Positions 1-9,998 of a stretch of DNA of 64,000 bases are shown here, piece by piece; the stretch's first letter is position 1, and every line of letters starts with the position of its first letter. Source of the DNA: PALSA-612 sp963776735. Lineage in GTDB: Bacteria > Actinomycetota > Thermoleophilia > Gaiellales > Gaiellaceae. The notes under the pieces are model-generated. The model was not told where the DNA came from. It saw only the letters and a program-made list of their open reading frames with translations, and did no database searches. The stretch covers positions 570,070 through 634,069 of the forward strand of contig CAVZNV010000018.1 in assembly GCA_963776735.1 (NCBI GenBank), in the 5' to 3' direction. A program made the position numbers and the translations under genes.

Positions 1-374
1 TAGCGGCGGACGATCGTGGCCGCGAAGGCCGCGAAGTCGGCCTGCTGGGCCGTCGTGAGCGGAGTCGTCTTGCTGCCCGCGTTGGTGACGGTCAGGAACA
101 CCTTCATGCCGTCGAGCTTCGCGGCCCCGGTGACTGCGGCGAGGCGCTGCTGCTCGACCGCGGTCGGCGCCCTGTCGCCCGGCGCCCAGATCTCGGTGAT
201 CCGGACGGCTCCGAACCCGGCCAGCTTGAGCAGGTCGAGCTTGGCCTTCGCGCCCGGGACGTCCGTCGCCTGGACGGCGTCCTCGGCGGCGCCGACGACC
301 ATCGTGGGGCCCGCGGCTCGTGCCGGCGAGGCCCACGCTGCCAGGACGAGCCCGAGCACGACGAGGCGGCGCAT
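1..374 (-). CDS. Secreted glycoside-hydrolase-like protein (N-terminal fragment)
   Basis: The gene runs off the left edge; about 124 codons are visible. Translation from an ATG at 374 begins MRRLVVLGLVLAAWA and ends a clear signal peptide near SPARAA. The mature part (AGFGAVRITEIWAPGD, then KVFLTVTNAGS) looks like the first beta strands of a TIM barrel of the cellulase/GH5 type, where early strands carry AVRI and VFLT patterns. That assignment is by resemblance only, because the catalytic glutamates would lie outside the window. It is divergent from uvrC, 35 bases away. Confidence 0.6.
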   Translation of the reverse strand, partial: MRRLVVLGLVLAAWASPARAAGPTMVVGAAEDAVQATDVPGAKAKLDLLKLAGFGAVRITEIWAPGDRAPTAVEQQRLAAVTGAAKLDGMKVFLTVTNAGSKTTPLTTAQQADFAAFAATIVRR

Positions 375-409
375 TGGCGCCAACGTAGCCGTGGCTATGT
401 TAGGCGGGG

Positions 410-2266
410 GTGAAATCACGGCTCGAAGCGCAGCTGAAGGCGATACCGGCACGGCCGGGCGTCTACGTCTTTCGCGACGCTGCCGGCTCGGTCCTCTACA
501 TCGGCAAGGCGAAGTCGCTCCGCCCTCGCGTCCGCAGCTACTTCCAGAAGCTCGGCGTCGGAACACGGCTCGGCACGGCGCAGCTCGTCGAGCGGATCGC
601 GGACATCGAGACGATCGTGACAGGCACCGAGGTCGAGGCACTCCACCTCGAGCAGAACCTCGTCAAGCGTCACCGGCCGCCGTTCAACGTGCGCCTGCGC
701 GACGACAAGTCGTTTCCGTACATCGCCGTGACCGTGGAGGACGAGTACCCGCGCGTCATGTTCACGCGGGAGCGGCACCGCCGGGGCGTCGTCTACTTCG
801 GCCCGTACGCGAACGCGAAGAAGGTGCGCGAGACGCTCGACGTCCTCAACCGCGTCTTCAAGTTCCGGCCCTGCGAGGGCCCGAAGCCCGGGCGGCACTC
901 CGGCATTCCGTGCCTCGACTACCACATCGACCGCTGCCTGGCGCCGTGCGTCGGCTACGTGTCGGAGGCCGACTACGCCGCGGTGATCGACGGCGTGATC
1001 AACTTCCTCGGCGGCGACACGAGGACGATCGCGCGCGAGCTCGAGGCACAGATGCAGGCTGCTGCGGCGGCGGAGCGGTTCGAGGACGCCGCGCGCTACC
1101 GCAACCGGCTGTTCTCGATCAACCACCTCGCGGAGCGGCAGGCCGCCGACCGCCGCACCGTGGGCTCCGTGGACGTCGTCGGGCTCGCTGTCGGCGCCAC
1201 GGCCGCGACGGTGCAGGTCTTTCCGCTGCGCGACGGCAAGCTGATCGACCGCTACAGCTTCCACCTCGACAACGTCGAGGGCCAGGAGCCGGCGACCCTC
1301 GTCGAGACGTTCTGCCTCGAGTACTACGGCTCCTCGCCGAGCGTCCCGCCGGAGATCCTCGTCCCCGATGCAGCCGGGGACACGTCCGCGTTGGCCGACT
1401 TCCTCTCCGAGCGGCGCGGCTCCCGCGTCGTCGTCCGCACGCCGGAGCGAGGGGAGAAGAAGCGGCTGCTCGAGCTCGCCGAGCAGAACGCGCGGCTGGC
1501 GCTCGAGTCGGCGGCGGTGGCGTCCGAGCAGCGTCGCGCGCGTCGTGTGCAGGCGCTGGAGGAGCTGCGCGAGGCGCTCAACCTCGAGAGCCTGCCGATC
1601 CGCATCGAGTGCTTCGACATCTCCACGATCCAGGGCTCGGCGACCGTGGCATCGATGGTCGTGTTCGAGGACGGCGTGCCGAAGAAGGCGCACTACCGCA
1701 AGTTCCAGGTGCGCTCGCTCGACGGCCAGGACGACTTCGCAGCCATGGCGGAGGTGATCGGCCGCCGGTTCGCGCGGGCGGGAGGCTCGCCGACCGACGA
1801 CGACTACGACGACGGCTTCGCGGCGGTCCCGAACCTCGTCGTCGTCGACGGCGGCCGCGGCCAGCTCTCGGCCGCGCTCGACGCCATGCACCACTTCGAC
1901 CTCGCCCGCGTCGCCGTCGTGTCGCTCGCGAAGCGCGAGGAAGAGGTGTTCGTCCCGGGCAGCGCGCGTCCGATTCGCCTGGATCGATCGTCGGCCGGCC
2001 TCCAGCTCCTGCAGCGGCTGCGCGACGAGGCGCACCGCTTCGCCCTCGGCTATCACCGCATCCGCCGGGCGGCCGAGGCGCGCGAGTCGATCTTCGACGA
2101 GCTGACCGGCGTCGGACCGGCGCGGCGGCGAGCGCTGATCCGGCACTTCGGCTCGGCCGAGCGCTTCCTGGCCGCGTCGCAGGAGGAGCTCGAAGGCGTT
2201 CCCGGCATCCCGCAGAAGACGGCCCGCGCGATCTACGCGCAACTGCACAAGGCCGGGCGCGCCTAA
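410..2266 (+). CDS. uvrC: Excinuclease ABC subunit C
   Basis: UvrC (618 aa, normal length) makes both incisions around UvrB-marked lesions in nucleotide excision repair. Visible in order: an N-terminal GIY-YIG nuclease (GVYVF near residue 17, LYIGKAKSLRPRVRSYF); a cysteine cluster PCLDYHIDRCLAPC near residue 170; a UVR motif that contacts UvrB (FEDAARYRNRL near 225); the RNase H-like nuclease (ECFDISTIQGS, VVDGGRGQLSAAL); and C-terminal helix-hairpin-helix repeats (GVGPARRRALIRHFGS, VPGIPQKTARAI). The start is GTG at 410. In many Gram-positive genomes uvrC is followed by rapZ-yvcK-whiA; here only whiA is found, 3.4 kb downstream. Confidence 0.97.
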   Translation: MKSRLEAQLKAIPARPGVYVFRDAAGSVLYIGKAKSLRPRVRSYFQKLGVGTRLGTAQLVERIADIETIVTGTEVEALHLEQNLVKRHRPPFNVRLRDDKSFPYIAVTVEDEYPRVMFTRERHRRGVVYFGPYANAKKVRETLDVLNRVFKFRPCEGPKPGRHSGIPCLDYHIDRCLAPCVGYVSEADYAAVIDGVINFLGGDTRTIARELEAQMQAAAAAERFEDAARYRNRLFSINHLAERQAADRRTVGSVDVVGLAVGATAATVQVFPLRDGKLIDRYSFHLDNVEGQEPATLVETFCLEYYGSSPSVPPEILVPDAAGDTSALADFLSERRGSRVVVRTPERGEKKRLLELAEQNARLALESAAVASEQRRARRVQALEELREALNLESLPIRIECFDISTIQGSATVASMVVFEDGVPKKAHYRKFQVRSLDGQDDFAAMAEVIGRRFARAGGSPTDDDYDDGFAAVPNLVVVDGGRGQLSAALDAMHHFDLARVAVVSLAKREEEVFVPGSARPIRLDRSSAGLQLLQRLRDEAHRFALGYHRIRRAAEARESIFDELTGVGPARRRALIRHFGSAERFLAASQEELEGVPGIPQKTARAIYAQLHKAGRA

Positions 2267-2275
2267 CATCCGCCG

Positions 2276-2968
2276 ATGCGCCGCGCCGCCGTCGTCCTGT
2301 TCGTGCTGCCGCTCGCGCTCGTCGCCTGCGGCGGCGGAAGCAAGAAGACGACGACCACCTCGACCACGGCTGCACCGGCGGACCCGGGAAAGATCGTGGT
2401 CGGGCGGCTGCTGACCGCCGCGGGCTCGGACAACCGCAAGGCGCTCTGGAACCTGCTCTCGAAGCCGTCGCAGAAGCGGCTCGGCCCGACGTACGCGCAG
2501 TTCGCGGCCGGGCCCGCCGCGATCATGGAGCGCGCGCTGAAGCCGTTCGAGAGCGAGAAGCTCGCACCGATGATCTCGCAGAGCATCTCGCAGGAGTTCG
2601 GTATCGTCGCCGTCCGGAACGGGACGAAGGCGCTCGCGTTCCCGCTCCGGCTCGAGGGCGGCGCGTGGAAGGTCGAGACGCCCGGGCCGATCACCTTCGA
2701 CATACTCGGCCCGCAGCCCGGGTCGAGCAGCGCAGTGGCCCAGGTCGCAGTCGAGGTCAAGTCACCGGGCGTGATCGGCGACGCCGTCCTGTACGTGGAC
2801 GGCAAGCCGGTGCCCGTGAACCTGACACCGAATCAGGGCGACGCGACGGCGTTCGCGAACCTGAGCAAGGCGCTCTCGCCGGGCGCGCACATTGCGGTCG
2901 CGTTCGCGATCGAAGGCAATCTGGCAGGCGCCGAGGCGTGGTCGTTCACGGCGACGAAGCCGTCGTGA
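2276..2968 (+). CDS. Putative secreted lipoprotein, unknown function
   Basis: This 230-residue protein begins with a lipoprotein signal peptide: hydrophobic VVLFVLPLALV followed by the lipobox LVAC, giving an acylated cysteine near residue 18. A Ser/Thr/Lys-rich linker (KKTTTTSTTAA) follows. The middle part is alpha/beta, resembling small extracytoplasmic NTF2-like or immunoglobulin-like domains, and the C-terminus (SPGVIGDAVLYVDGKPVPV...AHIAVAFAIEG) looks like a beta-sandwich ligand-presenting module. No enzymatic motif was recognised. It starts 9 bases after uvrC and may be co-transcribed with it. Confidence 0.8.
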   Translation: MRRAAVVLFVLPLALVACGGGSKKTTTTSTTAAPADPGKIVVGRLLTAAGSDNRKALWNLLSKPSQKRLGPTYAQFAAGPAAIMERALKPFESEKLAPMISQSISQEFGIVAVRNGTKALAFPLRLEGGAWKVETPGPITFDILGPQPGSSSAVAQVAVEVKSPGVIGDAVLYVDGKPVPVNLTPNQGDATAFANLSKALSPGAHIAVAFAIEGNLAGAEAWSFTATKPS

Positions 2969-2971
2969 GCG

Positions 2972-3040
2972 TCAGACGTGCGTCGGGACGACGAGCACGA
3001 TCAGCGCGAGAGAAGAAGCTGCAACGACGAGGAATCGCAT
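2972..3040 (-). CDS. Possible 22-residue hydrophobic peptide
   Basis: A short open frame on the minus strand encodes MRFLVVAASSLALIVLVVPTHV, almost entirely one membrane-spanning stretch. An AGGA lies only 2-3 bases before the ATG, too close for a good ribosome-binding site. It is listed because the amphipathic start and uniform hydrophobicity look protein-like, but chance is a serious alternative. Confidence 0.2.
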   Translation of the reverse strand: MRFLVVAASSLALIVLVVPTHV

Positions 3041-3104
3041 GTCCTCGAAGGTATCGGCACGTTCTGAGCGTCTCGTGAGACCCGAGTAAGCGTTTCGTCA
3101 GTAG

Positions 3105-3203
3105 CACGGGGGAAACAGCCGGTTTCCCCCGTGAGCCCCCTTCCCTTTGCTGGCGCGTCTCTGGCGGCTCGAACTACGCCCGGGCGAAGCCCGGACTTCG
3201 CGG
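3105..3203. repeat. Dispersed ~100-nt repeat, copy 1 (intergenic)
   Basis: The element starts with a 12-bp perfect hairpin: arm CACGGGGGAAAC at 3105-3116, loop AGCCG, complementary arm at 3122-3133. Then come AGCCCCCTTCC, GGCGGCTC and a CGCCCGGG...GGACTTCGC block. The same order of blocks, with small changes, recurs at 60652-60755 at the end of carB. Here it sits between convergent genes, so the hairpin could also act as a terminator. Confidence 0.6.
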
Positions 3204-3267
3204 CGATGTGTGCCGCGCTCCGACCGAGGAATTGACGGCACTTGCCGACGGAGGCACCGTTCCACGC

Positions 3268-3470
3268 ATGACACGGCGATTTCGGCTCAGGGTGCGCGAC
3301 GGCCATTCGTTTCGAACGTATTCGGACGACCCCGCGGCTCCTTTACCGATTTTTGGGCCTGGTGACGAGTTTGTCGTTTCGGAGCACGTCGCGGCCTCGA
3401 TTCTGCGCAACGAGCATCGCAGCGTAGAAGTCATCGAGATCATCGACGACGCCGAAGGTCGAGCGGAAGA

Positions 3471-3474
<4 letters not shown>
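3268..3474 (+). CDS. Small hypothetical protein (68 aa)
   Basis: Translation from the ATG at 3268 gives a 68-residue soluble protein starting MTRRFRLRVRDGHSF and ending in an acidic tail (IEIIDDAEGRAED). It has alternating beta-like hydrophobics (FRLRVR, EFVVSEHV, SVEVIEII), suggesting a small beta-rich fold. No family was recognised. An in-frame ATG at 3208 would add 20 residues but lies in repeat-derived sequence. Its stop overlaps the convergent pruA stop by a few bases. Base composition is less GC-rich than its neighbours. Confidence 0.5.
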
Positions 3475-5132
<1,658 letters not shown>

Positions 5133-5157
5133 GGGCGCGATTCTAGGATGACGTGGC

Positions 5158-5622
5158 GTGGCGGTGCGCGAGGTCAGCTACGAGGTCGACGGCTGGGGAA
5201 CCGGGTCGATCTGGCTCGAGGACGGCGTCGTGGTCTGGCACGAGCTCCCGGCGGCGCGTAAGGGCAGGCCCGAGCCCGAGCCGCCGCCTGTCGTGTGCCG
5301 GTTGCAGCGGTACTTCGCCGGGAGGCGCGACGACTTCGTCGACGTCGACGTCGACCTGGACTGGTGCACGCCGTTCCAGCGGGAGGTCGCCGAGACGCTG
5401 CGCGCGGTGCCGTACGGCGAGGTCGTCACCTACGGGGAGCTCGCCGCGCTCGCCGGGTATCCGAATGCGCAGCGGGCCGCGGGCACGTTCTGCGCCCACA
5501 ACCGGCTGGCGCTCATCGTCCCGTGCCATCGGGTCGTCGCCGCCGGTGGGCTCGGCAGCTACGGATCGCTCGGCGAGGGCTACAAGCGGCGGCTGCTCGA
5601 GCTCGAAGGCGTGCGCCTGTAG
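5158..5622 (+). CDS. ogt: Methylated-DNA--protein-cysteine methyltransferase
   Basis: A suicide DNA-repair protein (154 aa) that transfers alkyl groups from O6-alkylguanine to its own cysteine. The active-site motif LIVPCHRVVAAGG is intact (Cys near residue 122), preceded by the winged-helix DNA-binding region FQREVAETLRAVPYGEVVTYGELA and the arginine-finger region NAQRAAGTFCAHN. The start is GTG at 5158, divergent from pruA with 25 bases between, so a promoter must be very short or overlap the coding ends. Its TAG is 2 bases from the whiA start, so the two are probably translated together. Confidence 0.92.
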   Translation: MAVREVSYEVDGWGTGSIWLEDGVVVWHELPAARKGRPEPEPPPVVCRLQRYFAGRRDDFVDVDVDLDWCTPFQREVAETLRAVPYGEVVTYGELAALAGYPNAQRAAGTFCAHNRLALIVPCHRVVAAGGLGSYGSLGEGYKRRLLELEGVRL

Positions 5623-5624
5623 CC

Positions 5625-6545
5625 GTGTGGAGCTCCGAGGAGATCCGGGACGAGCTGGCTCGGGTCGCGCCCGAGCGGCCCTGCGACCGGCTCGCCGAGC
5701 TCTCCGCGCTCGCGCACACGGCCGGGAGCCTGCACCTGCGAGGGCACGGAGAGATCGCACTGCACCTCGACCTGGCCGCCTCGTCCGTGGCCCGGCGCGC
5801 GTTCCGGCTTCTGCGCGAGCTCGGTGTCGAGTCGGAGATCCGCACCTACCGGCAGCGCGCCTTCGACCGGCCGACCCGCTACCAGCTGCACGTCGCCGAC
5901 TCTCCCCGGGCGCGGTCCGTCCTCGTCGAGGCCGGCGTCGTGACGCGCGCGGGCGCGCCGCTCGCGCTTCCGCCCAAGCGCGTCGTCGGGCGAGAGTGCT
6001 GCCGCGCCGCCTACGTACGCGGCGCGCTACTCGGTGCGGGCTCCGTCAGCGGGCCGCGGTCGCCGCACCTCGAGGTTCGCTACGCCTCGCTCGAGGCAGC
6101 CGAGCAGCTCGTGAGGATCGCTGCGCTCGACGACGTGACGCTGCGCGCGCGCGACCGCGGCCGGTACGCGATCGCCTACGCCAAGGGCGTCGACGCCATC
6201 GCCGAGACGCTCGCGCTCGCGGGCGCGAGCGACGCCGCGCTGGCGGTCGACGAGCACGCGGTCGTCGGCGCGGCGCGCGCGGAGGCAAACAGGCTCACGA
6301 ACGCCGACCAGGCGAACCTCGTCCGGGCCAGCCGCGCCGCGCACGCGCAACTCAGCGCTGTCCGCCGCCTCGCCGCGGAGGGCAAGCTCGAGACGCTGTC
6401 GCCGCAGCTCCGGGAGATCGCCGACCTCCGCGCGCGTTTCCCGTCGCTCTCGTTGCGCGAGCTGGCTGCGAAATGCCGTCCGCCGACGACGAAAGCGTCT
6501 GCGCATCGCCGGCTCGCGCGCCTGCAACGGCTGGCCGACAGGTAG
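5625..6545 (+). CDS. whiA: DNA-binding protein / sporulation regulator homologue WhiA
   Basis: WhiA (306 aa) has an N-terminal degenerate LAGLIDADG homing-endonuclease fold (CCRAAYVRGALLGAGSVSGP, HLEVRYAS) and a C-terminal helix-turn-helix (LSLRELAAKCRPPTTKASAHRRLARL). The conserved NADQANLVRASRAAHAQL stretch links them. In streptomycetes WhiA with WhiB controls the switch to sporulation septation; it is also widespread in non-sporulating Gram-positives, where it affects division. The GTG at 5625 is the natural start, 2 bases after ogt. The conserved order whiA-gap-pgk-tpiA is kept, but the usual upstream partners rapZ and yvcK are missing here. Confidence 0.93.
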   Translation: MWSSEEIRDELARVAPERPCDRLAELSALAHTAGSLHLRGHGEIALHLDLAASSVARRAFRLLRELGVESEIRTYRQRAFDRPTRYQLHVADSPRARSVLVEAGVVTRAGAPLALPPKRVVGRECCRAAYVRGALLGAGSVSGPRSPHLEVRYASLEAAEQLVRIAALDDVTLRARDRGRYAIAYAKGVDAIAETLALAGASDAALAVDEHAVVGAARAEANRLTNADQANLVRASRAAHAQLSAVRRLAAEGKLETLSPQLREIADLRARFPSLSLRELAAKCRPPTTKASAHRRLARLQRLADR

Positions 6546-6585
6546 CACTAGACTCGGCTCCGGAATCGAGAGACAGGGGAGAGGG

Positions 6586-7599
6586 ATGGCACTGCGAGTA
6601 GGCATCAACGGCTTCGGGCGCATCGGGCGGAACTTCCTGCGGGCGCACATCGCACGCGGCGGCGCCTTCGACGTCGTGGCCGTGAACGACCTCGGCGACC
6701 CGGACGTCCTGGCGCATCTGCTCCACTACGACTCGACGCACGGGCGGCTCGAGGGCGTCGAGGTGGACGGCGACCGGATCACGGCGGGCGACACGAGCTT
6801 CCAGGTGCTCCACGAGCGCGACCCGTCGGAGCTGCCGTGGAGGGATCTCGGCGTGGACGTTGTCGTCGAGTCGACCGGTCTGTTCACGGCGCGCGAGGGT
6901 GCCGAGCAGCACCTTGCCGCGGGTGCCAGGAAGGTCGTGATCTCGGCGCCGGCCACCGATCCCGACATCACGATCGTCCTCGGAGTCAACGACGACGCGT
7001 ACGACAAGGACACGCATCACATCATCAGCAACGCCTCGTGCACGACGAACTGCGTCGGGCCGATGGCGAAGCTCCTGCTCGACACGTTCGGCATCGAGTC
7101 GGGCTTCATGACGACCGTCCACGCCTACACGACCGAGCAGCAGCTCCAGGACCAGGTCGCCTTCACGCGCAAGGGCAAGCCCGATCTGCGGCGCATGCGC
7201 TCGGCTCCGGTGAACATCATCCCGGCCTCCACGGGGGCCGCCCGCGCGATCGGCGAGGTCATCCCCGAGCTGAAGGGAAAGCTCGACGGCATGGCGCTGC
7301 GCGTCCCGGTTCCGGACGGTTCGGTGACGGATCTGGTCTGCGTCCTGTCCCGGCCGGCCACGGCCGAGGAGGTCAACGACGCGTTCCGGTCCGCAGCGGC
7401 AACCGCCCGCTGGCAGGGCCTGCTGAAGTACATCGAGGACCCGATCGTCTCGTCCGACATCGTCGGCGACTCGCACTCGTGCATCCTCGACGGACTCTCG
7501 ACCATGGCGTTCGGGAACCTCGTCAAGGTGATCGGCTGGTACGACAACGAGTGGGGGTACTCGTGCCGGTGCGTCGACCTCGTCGGCAAGCTCCTCTAG
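6586..7599 (+). CDS. gap: Glyceraldehyde-3-phosphate dehydrogenase
   Basis: A 337-residue enzyme of normal length that interconverts glyceraldehyde 3-phosphate and 1,3-bisphosphoglycerate. The NAD-binding motif VGINGFGRIGRN opens the protein, with VAVNDLGD at the adenosine-ribose site, which favours NAD. The active-site cysteine is in SNASCTTNCVGP (near residue 152) and the phosphate-binding WYDNEWGYSCR is near the C-terminus. A GGGGAGAGGG ribosome-binding site precedes the ATG. It heads the gap-pgk pair, with a 4-base gap to pgk. Confidence 0.97.
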   Translation: MALRVGINGFGRIGRNFLRAHIARGGAFDVVAVNDLGDPDVLAHLLHYDSTHGRLEGVEVDGDRITAGDTSFQVLHERDPSELPWRDLGVDVVVESTGLFTAREGAEQHLAAGARKVVISAPATDPDITIVLGVNDDAYDKDTHHIISNASCTTNCVGPMAKLLLDTFGIESGFMTTVHAYTTEQQLQDQVAFTRKGKPDLRRMRSAPVNIIPASTGAARAIGEVIPELKGKLDGMALRVPVPDGSVTDLVCVLSRPATAEEVNDAFRSAAATARWQGLLKYIEDPIVSSDIVGDSHSCILDGLSTMAFGNLVKVIGWYDNEWGYSCRCVDLVGKLL

Positions 7600-7603
7600 C
7601 CCG

Positions 7604-8647
7604 ATGAGGCTGCCGCGGTCGGTTCGCGACGCCGACGTCGCCGGGAAGCGCATCCTCGTTCGCGCCGACCTGAACGTGCCACTCGAGGACGGCAAGGTCG
7701 CCGACGACACGCGGATCCGCGCCTCGCTGCCGACGCTCGAGCTCCTGCTCGACCGCGGTGCCGCCGAGATCGCTGTCTGCTCGCACCTCGGGCGACCGAA
7801 GGGGCCCGATCCGGCGTTCGCCATGGCCCCGGTGGACGCGCGCCTCCGCGAATTGCTGCCGGACAGGCGGATCACGGTTCTGGAGAACACGCGCTTCAAC
7901 CCGGGCGAGACGAAGAACGACCCGGGCTACGCGCGTGAGCTCGCGAACGGGCGTGACGTGTACGTGAACGACGCGTTCGGCTCGGCGCACCGCGCGCACT
8001 CGTCGACCGAAGGAGTCGCTCATCTCCTGCCGGCCTACGCCGGCCTCCTGCTGCTCGACGAGCTCGAGCACCTCGGCCGCCTGCTGGGAGACGTCGATCG
8101 CCCGTTCGTCCTCGTCGCCGGCGGGGCGAAGGTCGACGACAAGCTCGGCGTGCTCGAGCACCTCGGCGGCCGTGCCGACAGGGTGCTGATCGGCGGGAAG
8201 ATGGCCGAGGAGCTGCGCACCGACAACCCGCTGCCGTTCGCGGTCGAGCTGCCCGTCGACGTCGTCGCGGCGAGCGCGTTCGAGGCTGATGCCGAGACGC
8301 AGGTCGTGCCCTACGACTCGGTGCCGGACGGCTGGCTCGGGCTCGACATCGGCCCCGCGACGGCGGCGCGCTTCGGCGACCTGATCCGCGGCGCGAAGAC
8401 GATCTTCTGGAACGGCCCGATGGGCGTCTTCGAATGGCCGCGCTTCGCCGCGGGCACGAACTCCGTGGCGAACGCAGTGGCCGACGCGGACGCGTACTCG
8501 GTGGTCGGTGGTGGCGATTCGGTGCGCGCGGTCAACGAAGCCGGCCTCGCCGACAGCGTCTCGTGGGTCTCGACCGGCGGCGGTGCCTCGCTCGAGCTGC
8601 TCGAGGGCAGGGAACTGCCCGGCGTTGCCGCGATTCCCTCGGCGTGA
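7604..8647 (+). CDS. pgk: Phosphoglycerate kinase (compact form)
   Basis: Makes ATP from 1,3-bisphosphoglycerate. Typical motifs are present: RILVRADLNVPL near residue 17, VCSHLGRPKGP, LENTRFNPGE, YVNDAFGSAHRAH, the interdomain VAGGAKVDDKLGVLEHL, WNGPMGVFEWPRFA and the C-terminal VVGGGDSV...STGGGASLELL. At 347 residues it is about 45 shorter than the usual 390-400. Most of the loss lies after IGGKMAEELRT, where the helix and loop before the second Rossmann domain's phosphate region are normally found. All catalytic blocks remain, so it is probably functional. Confidence 0.95.
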   Translation: MRLPRSVRDADVAGKRILVRADLNVPLEDGKVADDTRIRASLPTLELLLDRGAAEIAVCSHLGRPKGPDPAFAMAPVDARLRELLPDRRITVLENTRFNPGETKNDPGYARELANGRDVYVNDAFGSAHRAHSSTEGVAHLLPAYAGLLLLDELEHLGRLLGDVDRPFVLVAGGAKVDDKLGVLEHLGGRADRVLIGGKMAEELRTDNPLPFAVELPVDVVAASAFEADAETQVVPYDSVPDGWLGLDIGPATAARFGDLIRGAKTIFWNGPMGVFEWPRFAAGTNSVANAVADADAYSVVGGGDSVRAVNEAGLADSVSWVSTGGGASLELLEGRELPGVAAIPSA

Positions 8648-9114
8648 TCCGGCTTCGCGACGGCTCGGCCGAGGACGCCGAGGCCCTCGTGTCCGTCCAC
8701 CGCGCGGCCGCGCTCGCGGCCTACGGCGACGTCTTCCCGCCCGACCGGTACTCGTATCCCGAGCAGGAGACGCTCGCCGACGTCACTGCCCGGCTCGCCG
8801 GCGGCGGCGTGATCGTGGCGGAGGGCGACTACGGCGTCGTCGGTTTCGCGGTCGCCTCGGTGGGCTGGCTCGACCGGCTCTACGTCGTGCCCCGCAGCTG
8901 GGGCACCGGCGTCGGCTCGGAGCTCCACGACGCGGCGGTCGAGCGTCGCCGGGCAGCGGGCGACCGCCGGCTGCGGCTCTGGACGCTGGAGGCGAACGGT
9001 CGCGCCCGGGCGTTCTACGAGCGCCGCGGCTGGCGCCTCGACGGCGCGACGAAGACGACCCGCCACCCGCCGCATCCGGTCGACGTCGGCTATGCGCTCG
9101 ATCTCCTCGCCTGA
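8644..9114 (+). CDS. GNAT-family N-acetyltransferase
   Basis: A 156-residue acyltransferase of the GCN5 superfamily, beginning at a GTG that overlaps the pgk stop (GTGA). The beta-strand core GFAVASVGWLDRLYVVPRSWGTGVGSELHDAAV contains the acetyl-CoA pyrophosphate-binding signature V-P-x-x-W-G-x-G-x-G. The C-terminal ARAFYERRGWRLDG is the typical last helix and strand. The substrate cannot be told from sequence. The overlap suggests it is translated with pgk. A palindromic repeat begins 4 bases after its stop. Confidence 0.88.
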   Translation: MIRLRDGSAEDAEALVSVHRAAALAAYGDVFPPDRYSYPEQETLADVTARLAGGGVIVAEGDYGVVGFAVASVGWLDRLYVVPRSWGTGVGSELHDAAVERRRAAGDRRLRLWTLEANGRARAFYERRGWRLDGATKTTRHPPHPVDVGYALDLLA

Positions 9115-9118
9115 ACGA

Positions 9119-9141
9119 CCTTGCAACACTGTGTTACAAGG
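9119..9141. repeat. Palindromic repeat family A, copy 1
   Basis: A 23-bp dyad: CCTTGCAACAC, one central base, then GTGTTACAAGG, with one mismatch between arms. It lies 4 bases after the GNAT stop codon. The same sequence occurs at 18142, 18425 and 61238. No T-tract follows, so it is not a textbook intrinsic terminator. A short TGTCC/GGACA dyad follows at about 9149. Confidence 0.8.
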
Positions 9142-9317
9142 TCGGCCGTGTCCCGGACAGCCATGACCCGGTGCCAGACACCGAAGGTGGCCGTTGGGGA
9201 CGGAAAATCGCCTGAAATCCCTGCTCAGACCGGCTAGAGCATCCTGGAAGATCCGCAACCGGGACGTGGCTGTCAGGAGCAAGCAGCCGGGCCCGGAGAG
9301 CCGAGTAGGATCGAGAC

Positions 9318-9998
9318 GTGCTGATCGCCGGCAACTGGAAGATGTTCAAGACGCAGGCCGAGACGCGCGGGTTCTGTGCAGCGTTTCAGCCGCCGGATGG
9401 TGTCGACGTCGTCATCTGCCCGCCGTACACGTCGCTCGGCGCGGCCGTCGAGAGCGGCCTGACGGTGTTCGCACAGAGTGTCCACTGGGCCGACGAGGGG
9501 GCGTTCACCGGTGAGATCTCGGTGGCGATGCTGAAGGAGCTCCGGGTCGCGGGCGCCGTCGTCGGCCACTCCGAGCGACGCCAGTACTTCTGCGAGACCG
9601 ACGAGACGACGGCCCGCCGCGCCGAGACCGCGCTCGCCGCCGGCCTGCGCGTGATCGCGTGCGTGGGCGAGCTCGAGGCCGAGCGCGAAGCGGGGGAGAC
9701 CGAAGCCGTTCTCCGCCGCCAGGTCTCCGCGCTCAGCCCGCACCCCGACCTCGTCGTCGCCTACGAGCCGGTCTGGGCGATCGGCACCGGCAAGACTGCG
9801 ACGCCGGAGATCGCCCAGGAGGCACACGCCTTCATCAAGTCGCTGATCGACGCGCCTGTCCTTTACGGCGGCTCGGTCAAGCCGGAGAACGCCGCCGAGC
9901 TCCTCGCCCAGCCCGACGTCGACGGCGCGCTGGTCGGCGGCGCCTCGCTCGACCCCGACTCGTTCGCCGCGATTTGCCGGGCCGGACTGACCTCGTAA
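9318..9998 (+). CDS. tpiA: Triosephosphate isomerase
   Basis: Interconverts dihydroxyacetone phosphate and glyceraldehyde 3-phosphate. Conserved sites are intact: N-terminal AGNWKMFK (substrate lysine), VVGHSERRQYF (catalytic histidine), AYEPVWAIGTGKTA (catalytic glutamate and flexible loop 6) and YGGSVKPENA (phosphate binding). At 226 residues it is slightly short for the family (about 250). The start is GTG at 9318. It is separated from pgk by the GNAT gene and a ~175-base gap holding repeat A, which breaks the usual tight pgk-tpiA spacing. The gpmI reading frame begins inside its 3' end. Confidence 0.96.
   Translation: MLIAGNWKMFKTQAETRGFCAAFQPPDGVDVVICPPYTSLGAAVESGLTVFAQSVHWADEGAFTGEISVAMLKELRVAGAVVGHSERRQYFCETDETTARRAETALAAGLRVIACVGELEAEREAGETEAVLRRQVSALSPHPDLVVAYEPVWAIGTGKTATPEIAQEAHAFIKSLIDAPVLYGGSVKPENAAELLAQPDVDGALVGGASLDPDSFAAICRAGLTS

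Noticed and set aside
416..2269. A 617-codon minus-strand frame opposite uvrC
   Set aside because: It is antisense to a well-supported gene and has the composition of a GC-rich shadow frame, with no signal or motif.
16..3078. A 1020-codon open frame covering the left end
   Set aside because: It is the +1 shadow of uvrC and its neighbours: Arg/Ala/Gly/Pro-rich with no domain, while uvrC fits its family in the other frame.
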